64,000 nucleotides of DNA from NCBI RefSeq assembly GCF_000720485.1, contig NZ_JOAX01000017.1:1-64000 (forward strand), in the 5' to 3' direction. The notes below the pieces were generated by a model. That model saw only the letters and a program-made list of their open reading frames with translations, was not told the origin of the DNA and did not search any database. This stretch comes from Streptomyces ochraceiscleroticus. GTDB taxonomy: Bacteria; Actinomycetota; Actinomycetes; Streptomycetales; Streptomycetaceae. Below, piece by piece: positions 53,214 through 61,307 of this stretch. How positions within the stretch are numbered: position 1 is the first letter of the stretch; each line of letters begins with the position of its first letter. The position numbers and the translations under genes are program-made.

Positions 53214-54647
53214 GTGACTGCAAAGCCCCGCATCCCCAATGTCCTGGCCGGCCGCTACGCCTCCACCGAGCTGGCCGTCCTGTGGTCCCCCGAGTACAAG
53301 GTCAAGCTGGAGCGAAAGCTGTGGCTCGCCGTGCTCCGCGCGCAGAAGGACCTCGGCGTTGAGGTGCCTGAGCAGGCCCTCGCCGACTACGAGCGAGTCC
53401 TGGACAATGTCGACCTGGCCTCCATCGCCGAGCGCGAGAAGGTCACCCGGCACGACGTGAAGGCCCGGATCGAGGAGTTCAACGCCCTCGCCGGCCACGA
53501 GCAGGTCCACAAGGGCATGACCTCCCGCGACCTGACCGAGAACGTCGAGCAGCTCCAGGTCCGCCTCTCCCTCGAACTGATGCGGGACCGCACCGTCGCC
53601 GTCCTCGCCCGGCTCGGCAAGCTGGCCGGCGAGCACGCCGAGCTGGTCATGGCCGGCCGCTCGCACAACGTCGCGGCCCAGGCCACCACCCTCGGCAAGC
53701 GCTTCGCCACCGCCGCCGACGAGCTGCTCGTCGCCCACGCCCGCCTCGAGGACCTCCTCTCCCGCTACCCGCTGCGCGGCATCAAGGGCCCGGTCGGCAC
53801 CGCGCAGGACATGCTCGACCTGCTCGGCGGCGACGCCGGCAAGCTCGCCGAGCTGGAGCAGCGCATCGCGGGCCACCTCGGCTTCGCGCAGAACTTCACC
53901 TCGGTCGGCCAGGTCTACCCCCGCTCTCTCGACTACGACGTGGTCACCTCTCTGGTGCAGCTGGCCGCCGCGCCCTCCTCGCTCGCCAAGACCATCCGCC
54001 TGATGGCCGGCAACGAGCTGGTCACCGAGGGCTTCAAGCCCGGCCAGGTCGGCTCCTCGGCGATGCCGCACAAGATGAACACCCGCTCCTGCGAGCGCGT
54101 CAACGGCCTGATGGTCATCCTGCGGGGCTACGCCTCGATGGCCGGCGAGCTCTCCGGCGACCAGTGGAACGAGGGCGACGTGTCCTGCTCCGTGGTGCGC
54201 CGCGTCGCGCTGCCGGACTCCTTCTTCGCGCTGGACGGCCTGCTGGAGACCTTCCTGACCGTCCTGGACGAGTTCGGCGCCTTCCCCGCCGTGGTCGCCC
54301 GCGAGCTGGACCGCTACCTCCCCTTCCTCGCCACGACGAAGGTGCTCATGGGTGCCGTGCGCGCCGGTGTGGGCCGCGAGGTCGCGCACGAGGCGATCAA
54401 GGAGAACGCCGTCGCCACCGCGCTCGCCATGCGCGAGCAGGGCGCCGAGCGCAACGAGCTGCTGGACAAGCTCGCCGCCGACGGCCGCATCCCGCTGAGC
54501 CGCGACCAGCTCGCCGAGGCGATGGCCGACAAGCTGTCCTTCACCGGCGCGGCCGCCGACCAGGTGGCGGCCGTGGTCGCGCGCATCGAGGAGATCGCCA
54601 AGGCGCACCCCGAGGCCGCGGCCTACACCCCCGGCTCCATCCTCTGA
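53214..54647 (+). CDS. purB: Adenylosuccinate lyase
   Basis: 477-residue enzyme of the fumarase/aspartase superfamily, acting twice in purine synthesis (SAICAR to AICAR and adenylosuccinate to AMP, releasing fumarate). The superfamily signature loop is GSSAMPHKMNTRSCERV with the catalytic Ser. Other marks are KGMTSRDLTENVEQLQ and the His-containing AGRSHNVAAQATTLGKR. The GTG at 53214 lies 8 nt after a TAGAAT -10 and has no ribosome site, so the mRNA is probably leaderless. Housekeeping gene, unrelated to the polyol operon before it. 13 nt separate it from mug, likely the same transcript. Confidence 0.97.
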   Translation: MTAKPRIPNVLAGRYASTELAVLWSPEYKVKLERKLWLAVLRAQKDLGVEVPEQALADYERVLDNVDLASIAEREKVTRHDVKARIEEFNALAGHEQVHKGMTSRDLTENVEQLQVRLSLELMRDRTVAVLARLGKLAGEHAELVMAGRSHNVAAQATTLGKRFATAADELLVAHARLEDLLSRYPLRGIKGPVGTAQDMLDLLGGDAGKLAELEQRIAGHLGFAQNFTSVGQVYPRSLDYDVVTSLVQLAAAPSSLAKTIRLMAGNELVTEGFKPGQVGSSAMPHKMNTRSCERVNGLMVILRGYASMAGELSGDQWNEGDVSCSVVRRVALPDSFFALDGLLETFLTVLDEFGAFPAVVARELDRYLPFLATTKVLMGAVRAGVGREVAHEAIKENAVATALAMREQGAERNELLDKLAADGRIPLSRDQLAEAMADKLSFTGAAADQVAAVVARIEEIAKAHPEAAAYTPGSIL

Positions 54648-54660
54648 GGCCGGTCCTCCC

Positions 54661-55212
54661 ATGCCGCGCTTCACCCCCGAAGAGCTGGAAGCCGCTCGTG
54701 ACCGCCTCGTCCCGGACGTGGCGGCGAGCGGCCTCCGGGTGCTCTTCTGCGGCATCAACCCGGGCCTGATGTCGGCCGCGACCGGCCACCATTTCGCCCG
54801 GCCCGGCAACCGCTTCTGGCCCACGCTGCACGCCGCCGGCTTCACCCCCCGGCGGCTGCGGCCCGACGAGGAGCAGGAGCTGCTGCGGTACGGCGTCGGC
54901 ATCACCAACGTCGTGCAGCGGGCCACGGCCCGCGCGGACGAACTGACGCCGGAGGAATTCGCGAAGGGCGGCCGCCAACTGGAGGAGAAGGTGCGCCGGC
55001 TGCAGCCCGCGTGGCTGGCGGTCGCCGGGGTCACCGCCTACCGCGCGGCATTCGGCGACAAGCTCGCGAAGATCGGGCCGCAGGAGCGGACCATCGGCGG
55101 CGCCCGCATCTGGGTACTCCCCAACCCCAGCGGCCTGAACGCTCACTGGAACCCCACCACCCTGGCGGAGGAGTACGGCCGGCTCCGCGCGGCGGCGTTC
55201 GCCGAGGAGTGA
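54661..55212 (+). CDS. mug: G/U mismatch-specific DNA glycosylase
   Basis: 183-residue uracil-DNA-glycosylase-superfamily enzyme (Mug/TDG) that removes uracil or ethenocytosine from mismatches. The active-site motif is FCGINPGLMSAATGHHFARP, with the catalytic Asn in GINPG. The DNA-intercalation motif is VLPNPSGLNAHW. GNRFWPTLHAAGF is typical of the family. ATG 54661 follows purB by 13 nt, with GAGGCCGG upstream. Its last 70 nt overlap the convergent hypothetical gene, an unusually long overlap. Confidence 0.94.
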   Translation: MPRFTPEELEAARDRLVPDVAASGLRVLFCGINPGLMSAATGHHFARPGNRFWPTLHAAGFTPRRLRPDEEQELLRYGVGITNVVQRATARADELTPEEFAKGGRQLEEKVRRLQPAWLAVAGVTAYRAAFGDKLAKIGPQERTIGGARIWVLPNPSGLNAHWNPTTLAEEYGRLRAAAFAEE

Positions 55213-55655
55213 CCGCCCTGCCGGGGCAGCGGCGGGCCCTCGCCGCCGTCCGGCCACACCGCCGCGACCAGCTCGTACGGCTGGAGGTCAGCGGCTCTTC
55301 CCACGCCGGTCGCCACCCGGCACTCCCCCACCGTCCAGACGTGCGCCGTCGTGGTCAGGGCGGACAGGTCGGCCAGCGGCGGCCACACCGGCAGCCCCAT
55401 CGCCGACCGCTCCAGATGCGGCGTCAGGTCGAGCACTTCGGGCGGGCCCCAGCGTAAGGACAGCACGCCGTCCAGCTCCTCCCGTTCCGCTTCGAACTCC
55501 TCCGCCGCGGCCCGCTCGTCCGCCGGATCGGCGTCCCAGAACTCTTCACTCACGCTGAGCCGGAGCATCCGCCCGGCATCACCGGGCGCCGCGAGCACGG
55601 TGCCGATCGCGGCGTCGATCGCGGACAGGTGGCGGGAAAACTGTTGCCTCGTCAT
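55143..55655 (-). CDS. Hypothetical protein
   Basis: 170-residue protein starting MTRQQFSRHLSAIDAAIG. The first 130 residues have normal composition: acidic helices (ERAAAEEFEAEREELDGVLS) and alternating strands (HVWTVGECRVATGV, YELVAAVWP). I recall small streptomycete proteins with LRLSVSEEFWDADP but no function. The C-terminal 30 residues (from PPLPRQGG) lie over the mug 3' end and are low-complexity, so the original stop may have been lost or the gene may have extended into mug. No strong ribosome site is seen before ATG 55655. It diverges from the ROK regulator. Confidence 0.6.
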   Translation of the reverse strand: MTRQQFSRHLSAIDAAIGTVLAAPGDAGRMLRLSVSEEFWDADPADERAAAEEFEAEREELDGVLSLRWGPPEVLDLTPHLERSAMGLPVWPPLADLSALTTTAHVWTVGECRVATGVGRAADLQPYELVAAVWPDGGEGPPLPRQGGHSSANAAARSRPYSSARVVGFQ

Positions 55656-55783
55656 GTCACCAGTAAAGACCCGGGGTCTGACAATCGGTCCGTCACAGGC
55701 CGTGACCAGCACACTTCGGGGCTCGCCGCAGGCCGTCCGACCGGCTACGATCCCGCAAACACGCGAGGCGAGGGAGACGGACG

Positions 55784-56938
55784 TTGGGGCGGCTCACCGG
55801 AGGGGACCCCTCCCTGCTGCGACGGATCAACTCCGCGGTGGTACTGCACACGCTGCGCGCCGCCGACTCCCCCACCCTGACCCACCTGGTACAGCTCACC
55901 GGGCTGTCCCGGCCCACCGTCGAGGGGGTCGTGGAGGGCCTGATCGAGTCCGGACTGGTCGTCGAGGCACCGGCCGAGGAGGGCGCGCGGCGGCAGGGCC
56001 GGCCCGCCCGCCGGTTCCGTTTCCGTGCCGAGGCCGGGCACCTGCTGGGCATCGAGATCGGCGCGCACCGGGTCTCGGCGCTGCTGTCCGATCTGAGCGG
56101 CCGCGTGCTGGGGTCGGTCCAGCACGACGTGGACGAATCGGCCCCGGCCGACCGGCGGTTGGCGTGCGCCCGGGACACGGTCGCCGACCTGCTGCGGCAG
56201 GCGGGCGTGGCGCGCGACTCGCTGCGCGCGGTGGGCGTCGCGGGCCCCGGAATCGTGGAGGCGGACGGCACGGTACGGCTGGGTACCGCGCTGCCGGGCT
56301 GGACGGGGCTGCCGCTGGGCGAGCGGCTGCGCAAGTCCTTCCGCTGCCCGGTCCTGGTGGAGAACGACGCCAACGCGGCCGCGGTCGCCGAGCACTGGAA
56401 GGGCGCGGCGGCCGGCTCGGACGACGTGGTGTTCGTCCTGGCCGGACTGAGTCCGGGCGCGGGTTCGCTGATCGGCGGGCGGCTGCACCGCGGCTTCGGC
56501 GGGGCGGCCGGCGAGATCGGTGCGCTGCACCTCTTGGGGCGCGGGGCGACGCCGGAGACGCTGTTGTCGACGACCGGTGAACCGTTGCATCCGCTGGACG
56601 AGGCGCAGGTGGCACGGGTGTTCACGCTGGCGCGCGAGGGCGACGCGCGCGCCCGGGACGCGATGCGGCGCTTCATCCAGCGGCTGGTGCACGACGTCGC
56701 CGCGCTGGTCCTCGCCCTGGACCCGGAGATCGTCGTGATCGGCGGCTGGGCGGCCGGCCTGGACGGCGTACTGGATCCGTTGCGCGAGGAGCTGGCGCGC
56801 TACTGTCTGCGGCCGCCGCAGGTCGCCCTGTCGGTCCTGGGCGAGGCTGCGGTGGCGACCGGCGCCCTGCGCCTCGCCCTCGACCACGTCGAGGAGCAGC
56901 TCTTCGCGGTGGAGGGCACGGTGACGGCCCGGCGCTGA
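55784..56938 (+). CDS. ROK-family transcriptional regulator
   Basis: 384-residue ROK repressor with an N-terminal HTH (LTHLVQLTGLSRPTVEGVVEGLI, core TGLSRPTVEGVV) and a sugar-kinase-like domain. LLGIEIGAHRVSALLSDLSG is the phosphate 1 motif, VENDANAAAVAEHW the catalytic-Asp region, and VVIGGWAAGLDGVL the adenosine motif. The usual zinc motif CxCGxxGC is missing: GEIGALHLLGRGATPETLL stands in its place with no cysteine. The start is TTG 55784 with GGGAG upstream. Regulated sugar unknown; no sugar gene is adjacent, though the polyol ABC operon is 3 kb upstream. Confidence 0.9.
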   Translation: MGRLTGGDPSLLRRINSAVVLHTLRAADSPTLTHLVQLTGLSRPTVEGVVEGLIESGLVVEAPAEEGARRQGRPARRFRFRAEAGHLLGIEIGAHRVSALLSDLSGRVLGSVQHDVDESAPADRRLACARDTVADLLRQAGVARDSLRAVGVAGPGIVEADGTVRLGTALPGWTGLPLGERLRKSFRCPVLVENDANAAAVAEHWKGAAAGSDDVVFVLAGLSPGAGSLIGGRLHRGFGGAAGEIGALHLLGRGATPETLLSTTGEPLHPLDEAQVARVFTLAREGDARARDAMRRFIQRLVHDVAALVLALDPEIVVIGGWAAGLDGVLDPLREELARYCLRPPQVALSVLGEAAVATGALRLALDHVEEQLFAVEGTVTARR

Positions 56939-57106
56939 TCCCGCCCGCAACTGCCACTCACCGTAACGCCCACCGGATCGCTTGCCGCCGTCCGAAGGCT
57001 TGCTGGATCGTCCGAGACTCCAGCCCTTCGGACCGTCGGTGCGCCCGGCCGCACCGGCCCGGTGCGTGAACCACCGGCCAGGCCGGGGCGAGTCCGAGGG
57101 GGTGGG

Positions 57107-59260
57107 ATGCGACGCTTCTCGCGCGCCACGCTGGGCCTCGTCCTCGTGACCGCGTTCCTGCTGCCGGTGGCCACGAACCTGGCCACCGGAGCCGTTCCGG
57201 AACAGGTCGTGCCCTACTTGTGGCTGTCCTGGCCCGTCGCTCTCGTGCTGGCACTGGTCGCGGCGTTCGTCGAGGCGCGCCGCGGCCCGCCGGAGGCGGA
57301 GCCGGACGGCGGTGACGGGGCCGCCGGCGACGCCCGGGAGCGCCGTACGCTGGCGCAGCTCGCCGCGACGGTGCGGCAGCAGTGGGAGGAGGAGGCCGGG
57401 ATCCGCATGCTCCACCGGCCACGGCCGCTGAACGTGCGCTGGTCTGCGACGCCCCGCCCGGTCTCCGCCCGGCCCGGCGCGGTGCTCGGCGACACCGTGG
57501 GCGGCCGGCCGCTGCGGCTGAGGCTGCTCGGCGGGCTCGACGAGGTGGTGCCCCGCTATCTGGCACTGCCCCGACGCCAGTTGGTGGTGCTCGGCGGGCC
57601 AGGGGCCGGCAAGACCGTACTGGCCATGGTGCTGACGCTCGGTCTGCTGGAGCGCCGCGGCGAACACGGCGGGCCGGTACCGGTGCTGCTGTCGATGTCG
57701 TCGTGGGACCCGCACGGCGAGCATCTCTTTACCTGGGTCGCCCGCCGACTCGCCGAGGACTACCCCGCGCTCGCCAACCCGGACGTGTTCGGGCCCCACG
57801 CGGCGACCCGGCTGGCCACCGATGGGCACATCCTGCCCGTACTGGACGGCCTGGACGAGATGCCCGCTCCGCTGCGCCCGGCGGCGCTGGCGGAGATCGA
57901 CCGGGCGGCCGCCGGCCGCCCCTTCGTGGTCACCTGCCGCAGCACCGAGTACGAAACCGCCGTCACCAGCAGCGGCCAGCTGCTGGCCACGGCGGCCGTG
58001 GTCGAGCTCGCACCGGTGGACGTGCCGGAGACCATCTCCTTTCTGACCGGCGGGACCGTCGCCGAGGACGCCCGCTGGGCACCCGTCTTCACCCGCCTGC
58101 GGGAACAGCCCGGGGCACCCCTGGCCCAGGCGCTGTCCGCCCCGTTGATGGCGGCCATGGCCCGCACCGCCTACATGTCACCGGCGACCGATCCCGCCGA
58201 GCTGCTCGACGCCACCCGGTTCCCGGACCGCGACGCCGTCGAGGAGCACCTCCTGGACGCGTTCGTTCCCGCCGTCTACGCCGCCCGCGCGGTGCTCCCC
58301 GGAACCGGCGGAGGCCGAGCGGGCACGGACCGGTGCCACTCCCCCGAACAGGCGCTGCGCTGGCTGGCCTTCCTCGCCACCCACCTGCACCGCCAGGACA
58401 CCCGCGACCTGGCCTGGTGGCGGCTGCACCGTGCGCTCTCCCCCTGCGGACGCCGGGTCGCCGCGCTCGTACTGGAACTGATCAGCGGACTGGTGGGAGG
58501 GCTGGCTGCCGGGCTGTCGGTCGGTCTGGCGGCCGGACTGGCCGCCGGCACGGCGGCCTCGGTCGTCGCCGGCCTTCTGGTCCGGCCGCCCGTCTATCCC
58601 CAGCAGGTCAATATCCGCCTCCGGGGGCGTGGCCGGCGCCTCGGCCGCAGACTCGGCTCCGGGCTGACCGTCGGGCTCGCCACGGGAGTGGGCGCCGGGG
58701 TCGGGGCCGGGCTGCTGGCCGAGCTCACGGGCGGCCGCGTCGTCGGGCTGCTCGCCGGGCTCGTGGCCGGCATCGGGCTGGGGGTCTCCTTCGGCGTCAT
58801 GGAGTGGCTCAACACCCCCGCCGACGCCCTGAGCTCGGCCAGCCCGGAGTCGTTGCTGCGCAACGACCGCGCCGTCATGGCCATCCGCTTCCTGGTGGAG
58901 ACCCTCGGCTCAGGGCTGGTCGCCGGGGTCGTGGTCGCCCTGGTCTTCGAACGGGAGCTGGGCGTCATGACGGGCCTGACCGTCGGACTCGGCACCGGTC
59001 TCAGCATCGGCGCGGCCGGCCGGCTGGTCGGCCGGTTCCAGACCGGACTGCCGGCCGGCACCTGGAGCTGGTTCTTGGTGACTCGCGCCTGGTACGCGCT
59101 CCGCGGCGATCTGCCCTGGCGCCTGATGCGCTTCCTCCGGGATGCGCACCGCCGCGGCGTGCTCCGCCGCAACGGCCCGGTCTACCAGTTCCGCCACGCG
59201 CGTCTGCAGGACCGTCTCAGCCCGTCAGTACCGCCACGTCGTCGCGGTCCCCGAAGGTGA
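57107..59260 (+). CDS. Membrane-anchored NACHT-domain STAND NTPase
   Basis: 717-residue protein. Two N-terminal membrane helices (residues about 7-22 and 36-54) are followed by a linker and a NACHT NTPase: Walker A GGPGAGKT (163-170), Walker B ILPVLDGLDEMP (242-253), sensor VTCRSTEYE. The C-terminal third is several Gly/Ala-rich membrane segments (GLVGGLAAGLSVGLAAGLAAG, GLATGVGAGVGAGLLAELTG and later ones, cited in part), not the usual leucine-rich or WD repeats. ATG 57107 has GAGGGGG; a GTG at 57062 is possible. STAND NTPases act as signal-triggered switches and bacterial NACHT proteins include anti-phage systems. The role here is unknown. It overlaps the convergent gntR by 44 nt. Confidence 0.88.
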   Translation: MRRFSRATLGLVLVTAFLLPVATNLATGAVPEQVVPYLWLSWPVALVLALVAAFVEARRGPPEAEPDGGDGAAGDARERRTLAQLAATVRQQWEEEAGIRMLHRPRPLNVRWSATPRPVSARPGAVLGDTVGGRPLRLRLLGGLDEVVPRYLALPRRQLVVLGGPGAGKTVLAMVLTLGLLERRGEHGGPVPVLLSMSSWDPHGEHLFTWVARRLAEDYPALANPDVFGPHAATRLATDGHILPVLDGLDEMPAPLRPAALAEIDRAAAGRPFVVTCRSTEYETAVTSSGQLLATAAVVELAPVDVPETISFLTGGTVAEDARWAPVFTRLREQPGAPLAQALSAPLMAAMARTAYMSPATDPAELLDATRFPDRDAVEEHLLDAFVPAVYAARAVLPGTGGGRAGTDRCHSPEQALRWLAFLATHLHRQDTRDLAWWRLHRALSPCGRRVAALVLELISGLVGGLAAGLSVGLAAGLAAGTAASVVAGLLVRPPVYPQQVNIRLRGRGRRLGRRLGSGLTVGLATGVGAGVGAGLLAELTGGRVVGLLAGLVAGIGLGVSFGVMEWLNTPADALSSASPESLLRNDRAVMAIRFLVETLGSGLVAGVVVALVFERELGVMTGLTVGLGTGLSIGAAGRLVGRFQTGLPAGTWSWFLVTRAWYALRGDLPWRLMRFLRDAHRRGVLRRNGPVYQFRHARLQDRLSPSVPPRRRGPRR

Positions 59261-59969
59261 GGCGGCAGGTGTCGGCGCGGTAGGTGGAGACGGAGACCGC
59301 GGTGGTGCGGCCGCCGGTCACATAGCGCGTGGTGACCACCAGTACCGGCGCGCCGGGGAGCCGGTCGAGCTGCTTGGCGTCCTCGGCGCGCGCCGAGCCC
59401 AGTTCCACGGCGCGCTCCTCGCCGTCCAGGTCGAGCCGCTGCAGTTCCTGCAGGACGGCGCGGGCGCGGGCCACCGGGCCGGTGGCGGCGGCCGTCGCCA
59501 GGCCGGGCACGGACTCGGCCGGTACGTAGAGCAGTTCGGCCGCGACCGGCTGGCCGTTGTCGACCCTGGTGCGCCGCACGACATGCACGGTGTCGCCCGC
59601 GTCCACCCCCAGCGGCTCGGCGACGGCCGGCGGGACCGACCCGCCGTCCACCGCCGCCGCGTCGGCCGGCTGCCAGGCGTCGCCGGGCGCGCCGGGCCAG
59701 CTGTGTCCGGAGCGGTCCACGGGCACGCCCATACGGGGCGGCGCGACCGTGGTGCCCACGCCGCGGCGGCGCTGCAGCCTGCCTTCGAGCTCGAGCTGTT
59801 CGAGCGCCTGCCGGAGCGTGGCGCGGGCGACGCCGAAGCGCGCCGCGAGGTCCCGCTCGTTCGGCAGGATCTCGCCGACCGCGAACTCCGAGTCGAGCGC
59901 GTCGCTGAGCACCGTCTTGAGGTGCCAATACTTCGGTTCCTGCACCGTGTCGAGCTGCGTGGTCCCCAC
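59217..59969 (-). CDS. GntR-family regulator, HutC/UTRA type
   Basis: 250-residue regulator. N-terminal winged HTH: LPNERDLAARFGVARATLRQALEQLELEG, core FGVARATLRQALEQL. The UTRA effector domain follows, with VVRRTRVDNGQPVAAELLYVP and VVTTRYVTGGRTTAVSVSTYRAD at its end, as in DasR and related sugar or fatty-acid sensors. GTG 59969 with GGAGGACAGG. A perfect palindrome TTGGTC-AA-GACCAA overlaps its promoter, close to the dre consensus of DasR, so it probably autoregulates. Its 3' end overlaps the NACHT gene by 44 nt. Effector and other targets are unknown. Confidence 0.92.
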   Translation of the reverse strand: MGTTQLDTVQEPKYWHLKTVLSDALDSEFAVGEILPNERDLAARFGVARATLRQALEQLELEGRLQRRRGVGTTVAPPRMGVPVDRSGHSWPGAPGDAWQPADAAAVDGGSVPPAVAEPLGVDAGDTVHVVRRTRVDNGQPVAAELLYVPAESVPGLATAAATGPVARARAVLQELQRLDLDGEERAVELGSARAEDAKQLDRLPGAPVLVVTTRYVTGGRTTAVSVSTYRADTCRLTFGDRDDVAVLTG

Positions 59970-60073
59970 CCTGTCCTCCGCATTCGCCGTGTCCCGGTGC
60001 CCGGGGGTGCCCCCCGGCGCCGGCCAGGGGTTTTGAGCGCTTCTTTATTAAAGGTTGTTGAGATATGCCTGCG

Positions 60074-60109
60074 ACGATATGAGCGGCCTCACCCTTGGTC
60101 AAGACCAAT
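60074..60109 (-). promoter_or_regulatory. gntR promoter with dre-like palindrome
   Basis: On the minus strand: -35 TTGACC (60102-60097), 17 nt, -10 TATCGT (60079-60074). The palindrome TTGGTC-AA-GACCAA (60095-60108) covers the -35; it matches the TGGTC-N2-GACCA core of HutC/DasR-type operators. The gene start is about 105 nt downstream. Confidence 0.6.
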
Positions 60110-60180
60110 GGGCCATCCGATGCCGTAGCGTGACCGACTCAACACGGTTGGAGACGGCCGGTGGGTGCGCGGGAGCGCGA

Positions 60181-60212
60181 CAGGGCCGGCGGCACACCGG
60201 CCGCCGGCCCTG
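60181..60212 (-). terminator. Terminator of the sigma factor gene
   Basis: Perfect 13-bp stem (CAGGGCCGGCGGC and complement) with loop ACACCG, 14 nt beyond the stop of the ECF sigma gene, which is read leftward. Confidence 0.85.
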
Positions 60213-60225
60213 CAGAGGGGCGGCC

Positions 60226-61113
60226 TCAGGCCGCCGACGGCACCGCCGCCAGCTTGTCCGGATTGCGGACGACGTAGATCGTCTGGATGCGGCCGTCGAC
60301 CACGTCGAGCTGGAACACCGTGTCGACCCGGTCGCCGACCCGCCCCACGAGCGCGACCCCTCCGTTGAGCTCGGCGAAGCCGAACCGCAGGTCCGCGGCC
60401 GGAGCCTTGGAGATGCCGACCAGGAACCGCCCGACCTTGTCCGCCGTCTCGATGACGCGCAGCGGCGCCTTGGCCTTGCCGCCGCTGTCGCCGACCAGCC
60501 GCACGTCCTCGGCGAGCAGGCCGATCAGCCCCTGGAGGTCGTCGCCGGCCGCGGCGGCCAGGAAGCGCTCGGTCAGGTCGCGCTGGCGTTCGGGGTTCAC
60601 CTCGAAGCGCGGCTTGCGCTCCTCCACGTGACGCCGGGCCCGGCCCGCCAACTGGCGCACCGCGGCCTCGCCCCGCTCCAGTACGGACGCGATCTCCGCG
60701 TACGGATAGCCGAACGCCTCGCGCAGTACGAAGACGGCGCGCTCCAGCGGCGAGAGGGACTCCATGACGACGAGGACGGCGAGAGTGACGGACTCGGTGA
60801 AGACGGCACGGTCGGCGGTGTCGGGGACGGCGCCGCCGAAGTCGGTGGCGACGGGCTCGGGGAGCCACGGCCCCACGTACGCCTCGCGCCGGGCCTGTAC
60901 TTGGCGCAGCCGGTCGATCGCGAGCCGGGTGGTGACCCGCACCAGGTAGGCGCGCGGCTCCCGTACCGTGTCGTGGTCGGCGGCCGACCAGCGGAGCCAC
61001 GCCTCCTGGACGACGTCCTCGGCGTCGGCCACCCGGCCGAGCATGCGGTAGGCCACGCCCTGGAGGACCGGGCGGTGTTCTTCGAAGACATCGGTCGCGG
61101 TGTCGGTCAGCAC
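60226..61113 (-). CDS. sigJ: ECF sigma factor, SigJ/ECF41 type
   Basis: 295-residue RNA polymerase sigma factor with a SnoaL-like C-terminal domain. Region 2: YRMLGRVADAEDVVQEAWLRW; linker with the ECF41 WLPEP motif (GPWLPEPV); region 4: LSPLERAVFVLREAFGYPYAEIASVL. The extra domain contains the ECF41 DGGGK-like DSGGKAKAP and the terminal NPDKL motif. In this group the C-terminal domain works as a built-in anti-sigma or activator, replacing a separate anti-sigma factor. ECF41 genes usually adjoin a small oxidoreductase or COE gene; here the divergent neighbour is an alpha/beta hydrolase. GTG 61113. Confidence 0.92.
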   Translation of the reverse strand: MLTDTATDVFEEHRPVLQGVAYRMLGRVADAEDVVQEAWLRWSAADHDTVREPRAYLVRVTTRLAIDRLRQVQARREAYVGPWLPEPVATDFGGAVPDTADRAVFTESVTLAVLVVMESLSPLERAVFVLREAFGYPYAEIASVLERGEAAVRQLAGRARRHVEERKPRFEVNPERQRDLTERFLAAAAGDDLQGLIGLLAEDVRLVGDSGGKAKAPLRVIETADKVGRFLVGISKAPAADLRFGFAELNGGVALVGRVGDRVDTVFQLDVVDGRIQTIYVVRNPDKLAAVPSAA

Positions 61114-61203
61114 GCCCTTATCCCACCGGTACGCCGCCGTGTTGTCCAGCGGGTTCCGTGTGGTCCGGCGGGTTCGGCGTGGCCGGGGAATTCACGCCCG
61201 CCT

Positions 61204-61215
61204 GCTACCCATCGG
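61204..61215. promoter_or_regulatory. Dyad TACC-CATC-GGTA in the sigJ/hydrolase gap
   Basis: Short inverted repeat about 95 bp before the hydrolase start, of the kind bound by TetR-type repressors. Weak evidence; no TetR gene adjoins. Confidence 0.25.
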
Positions 61216-61307
61216 TAACGGTTGCTGACATGGTGTCTCTTGGGCCGCTCCCCAGGTACGGCCCTCCCCAGCGGCTTCCCCCCTCGGATCCCCTCGAAGG
61301 AGCCCCC

